From: Mrakia gelida
Lineage: Eukaryota; Basidiomycota; Tremellomycetes; Cystofilobasidiales; Mrakiaceae
Length of the DNA: 64,000 nt
Direction of reading: 5' to 3'
Assembly: GCA_024345305.1 (NCBI GenBank)
Contig: BRON01000003.1
Coordinates: forward strand, 186,001-250,000
Below the pieces are notes generated by a model. It ran no database searches and was not told the DNA's origin. It saw nothing but the letters and a program-made list of their open reading frames with translations. The position numbers and the translations under genes were made by a program. Below are positions 35,664 to 47,347 of this stretch, piece by piece. Numbering within the stretch: the first letter of the stretch is position 1; every line of letters begins with the position of its first letter.

Positions 35664-38600
35664 ATGCCTTCAGATTCATCGTCTTCCTCCCACTTGGGTG
35701 GTCTTCTCACCCGGCTCGTCAATGGCCAGGAGGCTCTCTCTGAGCTCGTCTCCAACTTCATCACGGAAGAAGTCGGCTCTCTAGATGCTCCTGCTCCAGC
35801 TCTGAAGCCGCTGGTATCCCCTCCTTACCCTGGTGAGTTCTTTTGAGCTCAAAACGCAAGGTGGAAGGAGCATGAAGCTCACGACCTCCTCCTCCGTCCC
35901 TCGCAGTCCCTCGTCTTCCTCTCGACTCCTCCGCTCCTCTCTTTCGCCCAGTCTCGTTCTTGGATGTGAAGATTGACTCTCCCTTCTGGAAGGGCTGGAT
36001 GGAAACGATTGCGTTGGAGACTCTGCCCGCGATTCATGGCCAGTTGAAGTCAACGAGGTGAGCTCGTTCGCTTCGCTTCGCTTCGGCTTCTTTCTCGAGC
36101 TCACGTTTATCTCGGCTGGCGTTTGGCGTTCGCAGGAGACTGGAGTATCTCACAGGGAACTGGAAAGAAGGGATGGATTGGAAACCCAACAAGTAGTGAG
36201 TATGCGAAGGTTCGGCTCGGTTCAGCCTGACGAAGCTCATGAAGCTCACTCTTTCTCTCCTTCCTACGTTCCAGCGACGAGTCAGACGTTACCAAGTTCA
36301 TTGAGGCTGCCTCATACGCTCTCCTGCACAACCGTACGTCTCTCTCGAAGTGTGGAAAGTTGGCCTCGTCCGAGGGGTCATTGATCCGTTCTGAACTGCC
36401 CCTCCTTCTTCAGCGTCGAACGCGTCCGAACTTCGCTCTTGGATCGAGGAGGCTATCGAGCCTCTGCTCTCGTTCCAACAGAAGAACGGCTACATCAACG
36501 CTTATATCCTCACTGTCTCGGGGACGGGTCCGTTCGAGAACCTGAGGGATCTACACGAGCTGTACAACCTCGGTCACGCTCTGGAAGCGCTCGTCGCCTA
36601 CTCCCTCCTACCCAACCCCAACCCAGCGTTCCTCGCCGGAATTCTTCGCTACCTCGCCCTCGTCGAACGCACGCTTACTGTCTCAGCTGATGGGCCATGC
36701 CGAGGAGGATATCCTGGTCATCAAGAGCTCGAGCTGGCGCTGATTAGGTTCGTCGAGAGTGGGTTGGTGGAAGGGGAGACAGAGAAGAAGAGGTGGTTGA
36801 CTCTCGCGAGCAACTTCATCGAGGAGAGAGGAAAGGGCGGAGAGGTGAAGCTACGCTCTGTCGAGCCCGATTCATCTGGAGCTGAAGAGGGTGATGATTG
36901 GGTCGAGGTGGGTTCGGGGGATCTGGAGGAAGGGAACGAGGTTGTCGACGCGTCGAAGAAGAAGTTGACGAGGAAGGAAGGGGAGCTGTACTACGATTGG
37001 GTGAGTGGCGCGTGCCTTCGACCCAAGTTCTTGTTGGCCGTCGGCTGATCTTCGTCGCAATCCATCTCTTCGCTCGTCTTCAGGAACTTCGTCGAGCGGG
37101 AGGAGATCCGTTCAACGACAAATCGTGGTGGTACAAGCCGTGGCACGACTCGTACGACTACATGCAGGCTCATATCCCTATTCGCTCGCAAGACGCAGTC
37201 CTGGGTCATTCTGTTCGAGTCGTGTGTGGGTCTCGTCGTTCTTCCTTGACTCGTCGCGTCGACCATCGACGGCTGATCTTCTCCTTTCTTCCTTGCTCAC
37301 AGACTGGCTCACTGCTGCTACCAATCTCGCTCGACTCCTCAAGGATCAATCACTCCTGACCGCCGTCGAGACGCTTTGGGACAACATGGAGACAAAGACC
37401 TACGTCACGGGAGGAATTGGGTCGAACCCGTCGACGGAAGGCTTTTCGGAGACGCCTTGTCAGTCTTTCTTTTCCTCTTACTTCTTGCTCGGGGCTCGAC
37501 GCTGATCCCCCTCCTCCACCTCCCAACTCCAGACGATCTCCCGAACCACCCCGGAGCTATCGTCAGTCAAGTTTCGGGCTTGAACAAGACGAGTCGCGTC
37601 GCTGACCCGAATTCAATCCTTTCTCCCCTTGTCTTCTCCAGTACGCCGAGACATGCGCTGCCATCGGAAAGATCTTCCTCGCTCATCGACTACTCCAAGT
37701 TGATCTTAACTCTGCGTACTCAGACGCTCTCGAGTGGACTCTGTTCAACGCTGTGCTTTGTGGGATCTCGTCGAGGTGAGCGAGCTCGAACAAACGAAGT
37801 CTCGTCTCGAATCGAATTGCAGCTGATCGACTCCCTTCTCTTTTTCACAGCGGCAAAGCTTTCTTCTACGACAACCCTCTCGAAGTCTTCAACAACAAGG
37901 AGACGAAGCGAGCTGAATGGTGAGCTCTGCGAGTCCTCGTCGCGGCGGAATCTCTTTCGTCTCAAGCTGACATGGATCGCCTTCACCCCTTCTGTCTCCT
38001 CAGGTTTACATGCTCGTGCTGCCCTCCCAACGTCTCTCGACTCCTCTCCTCCCTTGGAAATTACATCTACTCGACCTCCCCAGCCACTGCTTCAACCCCG
38101 TTCGAAGTCGCCGTCCATCTCTTCGTCGCGTCGAGGACGCAAATCGACTTCGGAGACGGAAAGCCGCCAGCGACTTTGATCGTCGAGACCGAGTTCCTTC
38201 TCGAGGGGACTATCAAGATCTCGTTCGAAGGACTGGAGGGAAGTAAGGTCGGGCTGAGGATCAGAGTTCCAGGGTGGTTAGGAAACGAGTCGTTCACGGT
38301 CAGTTCGAGGCTCAGCTTTTCTCCCTCGAAGCATCACAGCTTTCTTCTTCGCTTCACTCCTCATCCAGCCCACTTCCTTCGCTTCCTATTATCCTCGACT
38401 GACCTCCGCTCGTTCTTCTTTCGTCCTGCCAGCTCACTCAAAACTCCCTCCCCCTTCTCCCGTCCCCCCTCACCAAAGGCTACCTCTCCCTCTCCCCCTC
38501 CCACTTCACCTCCTCCTCCTCACCCATCATCTACACCCTCCCTCTCACCCCCAAACCCATCACCCCTCACCCTCTCGTCTCCCAAAACCAATCCAAACTC

Positions 38601-38912
38601 GCCTTCCACCGAGGTCCCATCCTCTACGCGTTCGAATCTATCGACCACCCTTCGATCCCCGATCTTCGCCTCCTTAGGATCCCGAAGAGTGGGATCACGG
38701 GATGGGAGAGGTACGACGTGGACGCTTCATTGCTTGGGATACGAGCGGGAGGGAACGGGTTGAGGTGGGGGTTGAAGGGGAAGGCGAAGCAGGTTTTGTT
38801 GGAGAAGGGAAGGGAGGGAGAGTTGGAGGAGGTGGAGGTGAAGTTGGTTCCGTATGCGATGTGGGGGAACAGGGGAGTGGGAGATTTGGTGGTTTGGGTG
38901 GGGAGGGAGTGA
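35664..38912 (+). CDS. Glycoside hydrolase family 127, beta-L-arabinofuranosidase-like
   Basis: GH127 (formerly DUF1680) enzyme; characterised members release beta-L-arabinofuranose using a zinc-bound cysteine as nucleophile. Visible family blocks: SFLDVKIDSPFWKGWM, LEYLTGNW, ENLRDLHELYNLGHALEA, DSYDYMQAHIPIRSQDAVLGHSVR, TYVTGGIGSNPSTEGF, YAETCAAIG and FTCSCCPPNVSRLL. In the studied HypBA1 the zinc ligands are one Glu and three Cys in E-T-C and C-C contexts; all appear here (ETC and CC), so the site looks intact. The C-terminal beta-sandwich runs from EVAVHLFVASR to VWVGRE. About 820 residues in roughly a dozen exons, with no obvious signal peptide, so probably intracellular. A 65-residue acidic insertion (around EPDSSGAEEGDDWVEV) interrupts the domain between two conserved blocks. 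Confidence 0.92.
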
Positions 38913-40262
38913 GGAATGGGAGGGAGGAGGAGATGCGTTCGACGCGACGAGCGATGGCGATTCACGAGCAGTTTCAGCGGTTTCCTTTGATTTGTGGGTC
39001 GATTTTGAGTTGGGATTGATGATAACGAATGTATACGAGCTTCTTTGCGGCGGTTTGGTGTCCGCGAGAGGTTTGGATCGCGAGGGAAGGAGAGGGGAGA
39101 TGGGACGAGATGGGTTTCGACGCGACTGGTCGATCGATCGCCGGACCTTTGTCCGAGCTTGTTCGCTTTCGACTTCCCTGCGAGAAGGACATGTTGGACA
39201 GAGAAGGGTGCGTGCCTGCTGTAGTCCAGTTAGATCTGTTGGAGTGAGTCTTGGACGAGAGGGAAGGAGAAGCGAGAAGGAAGGGCGATCAAAGGCAGGC
39301 GAGACAAGGAAGAGACGCGTCTGTTTCGCACCCGAGTGGACGCGTCGAACGATTTTCCTCCTCAGGGGTATCGACTTTGTTTACCTTTTTTGCTCTTCGA
39401 TTTACGATCGATTTATCTAGTGGTGTCGGTGGGCTCTGAGAAGGGATGAAGCTTTTTCGCTTGAGAAAAGATACGGGAAGATGACGATGCCAACTTTCTC
39501 CACCCTGGGGGGGGGGAGGAGAGGAGGAGCGCCAACCGCCAACAGGAATTCCTAACTCCCATCCACCTCGCCTTACCCCCCTCCCTCTCTCTCCCCTCCC
39601 CCTTCTCCCCTTCTCTCTCAACTCTCGCCCCCTTCTCAGTCGTCTAGACTCCTTCTCGGAACCTCTCCAGCGACAACTTCCCGCCTGGTAGCGTCGAGGA
39701 ACAGCCAACGAAGCAAAGCCAGTTCGATCAGACGTCGTCCTTCCTCGTCCCTTGTTCGTGAGTTCTCTCTCCTCTTTCTCCTTCCCTCCCTCTGGCTCGG
39801 ATGGATGGATTCCTCTGGCGGACCAGCTTCGGGTGTATAGGGGATCTGGAGGATGTCGTTTCCAGAATGATTGGGTCTAGGACTGGTGAATGAAGGATGC
39901 TCACGCGTTTCCTCCCTTACCCTCCCTTCCCCCTCCCTCCCTTCGTCCTTCCACTCCTCCCACCTTCCCTCTCGTCCCGCCCTCCGCCTTACAGATTGTA
40001 CACCCCCCTCCCCCCATCCCTCCTCTATCTCTTCGACTCTTCAACGAACTTGGCCAGGCCTTTCTTCCTTGTCGAACCGACTTTCAGTTGAACCCGCCTC
40101 CTCCCTCGCGTTCCAGCGAAACCTTCTTCCCCTTCTCCGAACCTCCCTCCTCGTTCGTCCTTCCTTTCCTTCCTTTCCTTTCATCTTCCATCAATCCATC
40201 CCAACACGCTCCTTAACCCGCCTTCTTTCTTTTTCTTGTTCTCTCCACCTCTGGCAGGTGTG
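38913..40262. other. Intergenic region and long spliced leader of the forkhead gene
   Basis: Contains the GH127 3' end, a homopolymer of nine or more G near 39507, several ACGCGT or close variants (near 39314, 39340 and 39904), and the forkhead leader. A donor-like CGTGAGTTCTC at 39758 and a TCTGGCAG acceptor at 40259, just before the ATG, suggest a leader intron of about 500 bases. From 39900 to 40250 the plus strand is strongly pyrimidine-rich. No coding exon was supported. Confidence 0.5.
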
Positions 40263-43200
40263 ATGCTCTCTTCGCCTCACAAGCAACAACCCAACACTCC
40301 CCTCCCAACAGCTCCAGACCTCTCGTCCGCCAGCCCAGTCTCCTTGCAAGACCTCGCGAACGGGCTCACAGACAAGGCAAAGATGGCTCAGGCTATGCAG
40401 CAGATGAGGCAGTGAGTACTCTCAATCCTCTTATCTAATGCTGGACTTCGTACTGAGGGAAGGCAGGGCCTAGAAGGATGGGAAGGGAAGGGATCGAAGG
40501 GTCGGAAGCTCGAAGTCTTGAGTTCGAGAAACAACCGCTTCTCTAGCTTGCTGACTCCTTTCGTTTCTCCCATGGTCGCTCTCTCCTTCTCTCTACGCAG
40601 GTTCATCGCCTCGAACCCTATCTCTCCAGCTAGCAGCAACACTTCCTCTCGCTCAACTCAACCCAAGCAGGAACAGCCGGACTTCGCTTCAGCCTCCCCG
40701 TCCACCCTCGTTCAGTTCGCTCCCTCTTCGAATCCCTTCCAAACCCAACCCACCCAAGCTTCTCCTTCCATCGTCACTCCCTCCTTCAGCCGTCATCCTT
40801 CCTTCGCCGCCAGCAACGCTCCCCCTCCCTCCTCTTCACGAAACCCATCACCACCCAAAGTTGTCCGCAGCCGTCCCTCGCTCGAGGAGGTTCTCGCGTC
40901 GCGTCCCTCCTCGCTCAAACGGAGACTGAGCACGGATTCCCTGCTCTCGGAGGAGGAGAACTCGCTCGGGGTTCTAATCGGAGAAGGAGGAGGGATGGAG
41001 GTCGACGAGGAGGAGGAGGAATCGATCGAGAGGACGCCGTCGCCTTACCTCGGAGACCTCCACCACCACCTCCACCAGTCGTCGTCCGCTCTTCCTACTA
41101 CGGTCGTCGTCGAGCCCTCCGTCATGGAGGAGAGCATGGAGGCAGCGGAGGCGGACATGAAGACGGGTGGGCTGCTGGACAACCTTCTCGGTGGAGACGC
41201 TCAGGTGAAGGGAGACCAGCAGCGACGATGGAAGGAACACAAGGAGGGAAAGACGCCTCCCATCGGAGGAGGAGGATTCGCTCAGCACAACCACCCCATC
41301 CCTACCAACTCCAATGCCTCTCGAGGTTCTGGTCCTCTCGTCTACCCTCTTCCCCAAGGTCTCGGTCGAGCAGGATCGTCGGCAGTCAACGAGGACTCTC
41401 CCGTCGAACACCAATCCTTCGGACTCGGCCTCCCTCAGAACCCTTCCTCCTACTACCAATCCCAGTTCGGTCACCAGCAACAGCGATCAGGAGGATTCCC
41501 TCGAGCCGTCTCCTTCAACGAGGCTGCCGCGTCCTCCTCTCACCAAGCCCAAACCTCCTACCTTCACGCGTCGTCCTCGATGCCCATGGCCAACCGAACC
41601 CTCTCCGATCCCTTCATCACCAACCTCCCTCGAGCGAACGCTTCCTCCATCCACTCCAGCCCTACCGCCGCCGTCGCTTCCCCTTACCACGCTCCTCCAG
41701 GTCTCATCAAAGCGTCCTTCGCCGGTCAAGTCGCTCAGTCTCCTCGTCAGGACAAAGACTGCTACTGGTCTTCCTCGCCTTCGGGACCCGTCGTCGGTTC
41801 CCAACGAACTTCTTCGGCAGGATCCGTCGTCTCGGGAGATGGAGGAATCAGTCGACCCACTTCGAGATCGTCGGAGAGATCGAGCGCCGAAGAGGACGAC
41901 GAGTACGCCACTCCAGGACGTCAAGCCATCGATCTTCCCTTCGTTTCGGACGAGGGATCCTCCAACTCTTCCCACCACGGCGAGGAGGGATCCGTTTTCG
42001 ACTCGGGAGGAGCTCATCTCTACGCTCCTCACAGCGCCATCGCAGGAGGATCTCGAATGGGAAGCTTGCTTCAAGCTGGTCAGCTGGCGTCCGAGCACGC
42101 TGGCTTCTCGTCTCCCGTCAAGGAGGTCGAGGACGACTCGGAAAACAACAAGGACCTCTACCTCCCCATCCTCAAGAGGAGAGGAGAGATGGGACGGAGC
42201 GACGCTGGAGACTCGGACGAGTCAGAGTTGGAGGCTGAGGAGGACGAGTTCGAGCAGGACGAGCTCGAGGAGGAGGAGGTTGAGGAGCAGAAGCCTCAGG
42301 GTTGGAAGGGGAAGGAGAGGGAGGCTACTCCGGAGGAGTCGACGACGGGGAAGAAGAAGGGGAAGGGGAAGGGAAAGGGGAAGAAGGGGGCGAAGTCGAA
42401 TGGCGAGACTGGTGAGTTCAGTTTCCTTCTCGTCCCGTCTCGACGCGTTTCGATTTCGAGCGCTCGATTTGACCATCTTCCCCTCCTCATCATCCTTCTC
42501 CAGCCTCTCCGGAAGTCCAACGAGAAGCTGATCTCCCACCTCAAGGTCTCCCAGAAGGTCCTCGTCCAACCACCAAACCTTCCTTCTCGTACGCTGGTCT
42601 CATCGGTCAAGCCATCCTCGCTCACCCCGAAAAGCGACTCTCCCTCAACGCCATCTACGACTGGATCGTCGCCGCCTACCCTTTCTACTCCAAGACGGAT
42701 CAAGGGTGGATGAACTCGATTCGACACAACCTCAGTCTCAACGTCTGCTTCATCAAGAAGGAGCGAGCGCCCGACGGACCTGCTGGGAAGGGAAACCTCT
42801 GGATGATCGAGGAAGGAGCTGAGCCTCAGTTCGCGAACGGAGGGTACAAGAAGAAGTGAGTCAATCTTTCTCGTCTTCTTGCTCCTCGACCTCTCGCTCG
42901 AACTGACTCGATCTTCTCGCTCTCTCGCAACAGCCGTCCTGGAGTCGTCGGAAAGGGAAAGAAGGGAGCCGCCGCTGCTCTCCTCGCTCAGCCGGAACCA
43001 GTCTCGGACTCGTCGGCTACTCAACCTACCAAGAAGAGGGCTAGGAAGTCGAAGAAGTCAGCCGCTTTCGACTCGGACGACGAGAAAGAGAAGGACGTCT
43101 CTCAGGTCGAGCAGTACAGCGACGGACCCATCGACGGAGCTCCCTCTCCCACCTTCAGCTCTCCCGTCTTCCTCGAGAAGAAGGTCGCTCCTCTCGCCGC

Positions 43201-44542
43201 TCCTCCTCCTAAGAGGCAGAAGAAGAAGAAGGCCGTCGAGACTCCCGCCTTCTCGTCGTCGTCGGCGTGGGCAACCTCCTCTTCGTCGGACGCGTTCGGA
43301 CCTGGTCAGCATCAAGGAGTTCTCTCGTCGTCGCGTCAATCTGGACTCGTCTACGCTCCTCCTCCTCCTCCCTCCGCCTACCGTCCCCAGTACAACCACG
43401 CTCCTGGGTACTACGTCGAGGAGGACTCAGCCGAGTCAGCAGCTCGAGGATCGGAAGGAGACGACGACTTCGCAACTCCTCAACGTCCTCGCTCTCGAGG
43501 CCCTCCCAGCGGAAACAACGAAGCCTCAACCTCGGAAGGACAAGTCGTCGCCAACCCCGTTGCTACTCGAGGTCTCCCTCACCTTACTCCCTCCGTCTCA
43601 AGTCCCGTCTCGAGTCCTGGACCTCCAACGATGCCTCGTCAAACGACTCAGGGAGCTCGAGCTCATCAGAAGTACATCAAGAGCTCGCTTCACGAGCCCG
43701 AGAACGTCAGGATCAGGGAGGAGGAGGAACCAGAAGAGGAGGAGCACGACGAGCAGGACTTCACAATGGGGATGTCTCTCGGAGACGAGTCGAACGAGAA
43801 GGAGTACCCCATCGCGTCCGGATCCCTCCAACCCGCCTTCCACATGCAACCTCAGTCCTCGTCTCGAGCACCAGCCACAGGACCTCCAGGATCTCCTCGC
43901 TTCGTCGCTGGACTCAGCGCTGGAATCTCGCTCTCGCCGATGTCGTCCGTTCGAGGAACCGCTCACGGCGACGAGGAGGACTCCTACCGAGGAGGTCCCT
44001 ACAACTTCCCTTCCTCGTTCGGCCACCAGTCTCCTCTCCAAAGCCGAACCCGAGACCCCTCAGGACACAAGCGAATGCTCAGCCAAACCGGTTCGCTCAT
44101 CGCTCACGCTCTGAAGACCCCAGCGATGCAGCCCATCCACTCCTCCCCCGTCGGTCGAGGAGGCCACCCCTTCGACTCCTCCGCCGTTCCTCACTCCCCT
44201 CTCGGCTCAGGAAACCGTCGAGTCATCTCCTACGGAGCCAGCTCCGTCACTCCCAAGGGTGGGATGTACTCGTACCCCTCAGCGTTCGGAGGAGGAACTC
44301 CCGCTCGAACTCCCTTCCACCCGTCGATGAACCAGTCGCCAGCGGGAGCGGCGTTCCTCCAGTCTTACGGCGACGCACTCGACCCTTACAACCCTTCCCA
44401 TGGAGTCGAGGAGGCTTTGGGTCAGCTCTCGTCGTCGGAGAGTCCGTCGGGGACACCGAGGAACAACGGAGGATGGAATCTCGGAATGTACTCCCCTGGG
44501 TTCGGAGACAGTCCTGCTTCTGCTAGGAAGATCTCGGATTAG
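40263..44542 (+). CDS. Forkhead transcription factor
   Basis: Nuclear DNA-binding regulator of about 1,330 residues. Exon 1 starts MLSSPHKQQPNTPLPTAPD. Exon 2 (about 40601-42413) is a long Ser/Pro/Gln-rich, probably disordered region with acidic runs (EVDEEEEESIE; EQDELEEEEVEEQ) and a Lys/Gly run. Exon 3 carries the forkhead domain: KPSFSYAGLIGQAILAHPEK, RLSLNAIYDWIVAAYPFYS, GWMNSIRHNLSLNVCFIK (recognition helix with N-S-I-R-H-N-L-S) and GKGNLWMIEEGAEPQF. Exon 4 holds basic patches (KKRARKSKKSA; PKRQKKKKA), a second acidic stretch and a long Ser/Pro tail ending ARKISD. The domain order, with the forkhead in the middle and no FHA domain, is closer to Hcm1/Sep1-type cell-cycle regulators than to Fkh1/2. 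This assignment is inference. Confidence 0.93.
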
Positions 44543-45348
44543 CCTTACGTAGACTCGATTTCCCTTCTCCATCTCTACTCCCTCGTTCTCGTTTCCTTTC
44601 TCTTCGTAGTCCTTTCTCTTCCTCCTGCCCTCTCCCTCGCGTCCCGTCTCTTCCTTTCTCGTGCTCGTTCCCCTTACCTTCATTTTGTCTTTCTATCTCG
44701 CCTTCGCGTCATCTCCCACCCATCACATCACATCACAACACACAACCCCCATACCTTTTGCTTTTTTTCCTTCTCAACCCTCGCGTCAACAACAACACAC
44801 ACACCTCTCTCCGTCTCGTCTCGCTCACGCCTCTTTACGATCTCTCTCGTCTCTTTCTCTTTCTCGTTTCACCCACCCTAGTGCTGCCTGGTTTTGCCTC
44901 ACCCTTATATACTCTTAGTTCTATCCTTATTTCTAGCCCTCTTTTGCTTCGATCGAATCGATCCCACACAACAGCTGGGGTTTGTTCGTCTCGCCTTCCC
45001 TTCCCTTCCATAGTCCTTTAGGTAGTTAGTCTACTGGTCTCGCTTGCCTTAGAAGATGCCTTGCAGTGCTTTTCTTCTGTATTGGATTTGATTTGATGGT
45101 TTACGCGAAACGAAGCGAAGAGAAAGATCGAACGAGACCGAGAACGAGGGCGACGCGTCGAGGTCTCGCCGCGTTCGTTCGCAACGAAGGCTTCGCGTGA
45201 AGCTTGCTAGGACGATTGGCAACAGCGTCTCTACTTTCAAGCGAATGGCATGCTCGCATTCAAGTACCAGCAGATATCAAAGAGAAAACGAGCATCGAAA
45301 CCAAAACGACATCCCGTCGCGTTCCGCCCCATCTCCCTTCCCCACTCT
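44543..45348. other. Convergent 3' region
   Basis: Forkhead (plus) and the SANT-like gene (minus) converge here. From 44550 to 45020 the plus strand is almost entirely pyrimidine-rich with little coding character, consistent with a long forkhead 3' untranslated region. An ACGCGT site lies near 45153. No exon was supported. Confidence 0.5.
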
Positions 45349-47191
45349 TCAACCGACTCTCCTCCTCTTCGACGACCCTTCAGCGTCCCTACTCCCATCT
45401 CTTGACCTCTCCGATTCTCCAAACGATGAGGGAGGTTCCGAAAGGGTGGAGGAACGACGTGTTACCTTCCTCTTGCCGTCTGGATGAATCCTCGCGTTCA
45501 ACTGATCTCTAAATCGTCCGGAGATCTGCGTGTACGTTCTCGTGTTGTTCTGATCCCCGTCAAAACAAAAAACGGATCAGTTCAGCGCTCGTTCGAGAAC
45601 GAGGAGTCGCAATTGAGGAAGAGCAGAACTCACGAGAAGCCACAGCGCTTCCTGGACGAAGCGCTCGATGGTGTCGAACTCGAAGTCGCTGACGAAAAGA
45701 TCGGCGAGAGAATCCGTCTCGGATACGGTGAGAGGAGTTCCAGACTTGATGAGAGGGTTGAGGAGAGGATCAAGAGGGTGGTTGAGTCGAGCGTAGATCG
45801 CGGAAGCATCGCGAAGCCAATTTCCCTGCTTCCCGTCGCCGGTGAATTTGCCTATCCGGCCGGAGACAGCTCCCTGTGTTCTGTTTGGAAGCTTCATCGA
45901 TGAGATAGCGAGAGAGAGGAAGAGAAGATCAGCTGACAGGAAACGAGGGCTCGACCGACAAGACGCGCGACTCGCGAGGTGGAGGAAGAAAGATCGCTCA
46001 CTGCCAGATGAACCATACGCTCGATGATGTTATTCTCGTCCGTAGAGATCGATCCAGTGGAAAGGACATGTCCACGAGCCCAGAAGTGAACCAGCACCTG
46101 GTCGTCGCCTCGCGTCCACATCTTTTTATGATTTCCGAACCTGCTGTCCGACGAGCGATAGACGGGAGCGTTGGGAAGCGTACTGGAACGAGGCGACGGA
46201 CTAAGAGATGCGAGGTTAGAGCCCCAACTAGAGAGAAGTAGCTTCTCGCTCCTGCATTGTGGACTCACTAGATCTCGTCGGTGTCTACGACAGCAAGAGC
46301 GTCGTTCCTTGGGTTCTCCGTCTCCCACAATCGTTCCTCGACCGACGGCTCTCGACTGATCCAGATCCTAGCTTCTGGACCTGAAACAGCGATCTTCTCC
46401 TCCAAGCGACGACGAGCCGAGGCGATCGCCGTGTCGACCACGAGAGCTTGAGCTTGAGCTTGTTGTGATGGCAGCCGTCGACTGAGGAAGAAGAGAGGAA
46501 AGTGCGAAAGGCGCGTCAGTTTCTTGTACCTTTCGAACTTGGGTGCGACAGTCGCTTCCAACTCACCCTGGAGGTGACATATCCGCTTCAGCTTCATCTT
46601 CGTCGTCGTCGTCGTCGTCTTCGTTTTGATGTTCATCGACGACAGCCCGACTCGACTCGCTACAAATCCTGCTGCGAACTCGACGAGAACCTGGAATGAT
46701 TCGCTCCCCTGGATCGGCAGCGAGAGGCTCCTGTTGTATCGATCGCACAGGTTGGAGGATGCTGAAATGGGAGAACGAGACTGAGTCAGTTCGAGGAAAG
46801 AAGAAGGAACGCGAGCACAGAGCAAGGAAGACTCACCGAGACTCTGGCGCGACGACCTCCTCCTCTACATGCGACTCTATCCGTTTCCGACCCTTTCCCT
46901 TGTCTACGACTCGAGCGAAGGGGTTCTGAGACTTGGTGGAAGATGACGAGGAGGGACCTTGAGGGTGGGAGGGTGGTGGCGACGGAGGGCTGAAGAAGGA
47001 GAAAGGAAAGACGCGTCAGATCCAGCTTCGCTCAGGCTCGCTTCCTCCAGTTCAGAGGTAGAAGCACACTCACCTTCCGAGTACTGCTGCTCCAGTATCT
47101 CCTGGTCTTTCTCCCTCCTGAGCACGTTCGACAAGATGCTCGACGTCCACCTCCACTCCTCCAGATCCTCCCTCTCCAATCCCGGCAACAT
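45349..47191 (-). CDS. Putative nuclear protein with a SANT/Myb-like segment
   Basis: At least six exons starting MLPGLEREDLEEWRW. An early helical stretch (SNVLRREKDQEILEQQ) is followed by a Ser/Pro/Lys-rich linker and an acidic run (EDDDDDDEDEAEAD). Next come a helix AIASARRRLEEKIAV and the block MWTRGDDQVLVHFWARG ... IIERMVHLA ... LPNRTQGAVSGRIGK. The pattern W-T-R-x-D-D ... L-P-x-R-T-x-x-A-V-x-x-R resembles a SANT/Myb repeat. The C-terminal exon ends in a basic KRRRVG, a likely nuclear localisation signal. I could not identify a family. One join is uncertain: the second exon near 46985 needs a frame that the obvious GTGAGT donor near 47073 does not give. The promoter is shared with the divergent gene at 47348. 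Confidence 0.55.
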
Positions 47192-47347
47192 CCTCCTGCT
47201 CGACGGCTCGTCCCTTTCCCTTCAAGCGACGAAGACGTTCCTCCTCCGACTCGGGTGTAGATTCTCGAGAGCGTTTTGCTGGCCGAGGTCTTCGATTACC
47301 TCTCTTCCTCGCGCGCCACCTCCTCCTCGCTCACTCACTCATCTACA

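Noticed and set aside
41228..42531. Two long overlapping plus-strand frames rich in Arg/Ser/Pro
   Set aside because: They are alternative frames of the forkhead exon; composition is that of shifted Ser/Pro codons and they do not splice to anything.
42296..43024. Open frame of 242 codons on the minus strand
   Set aside because: It is antisense to the forkhead domain and its flanks, which are certain coding sequence.
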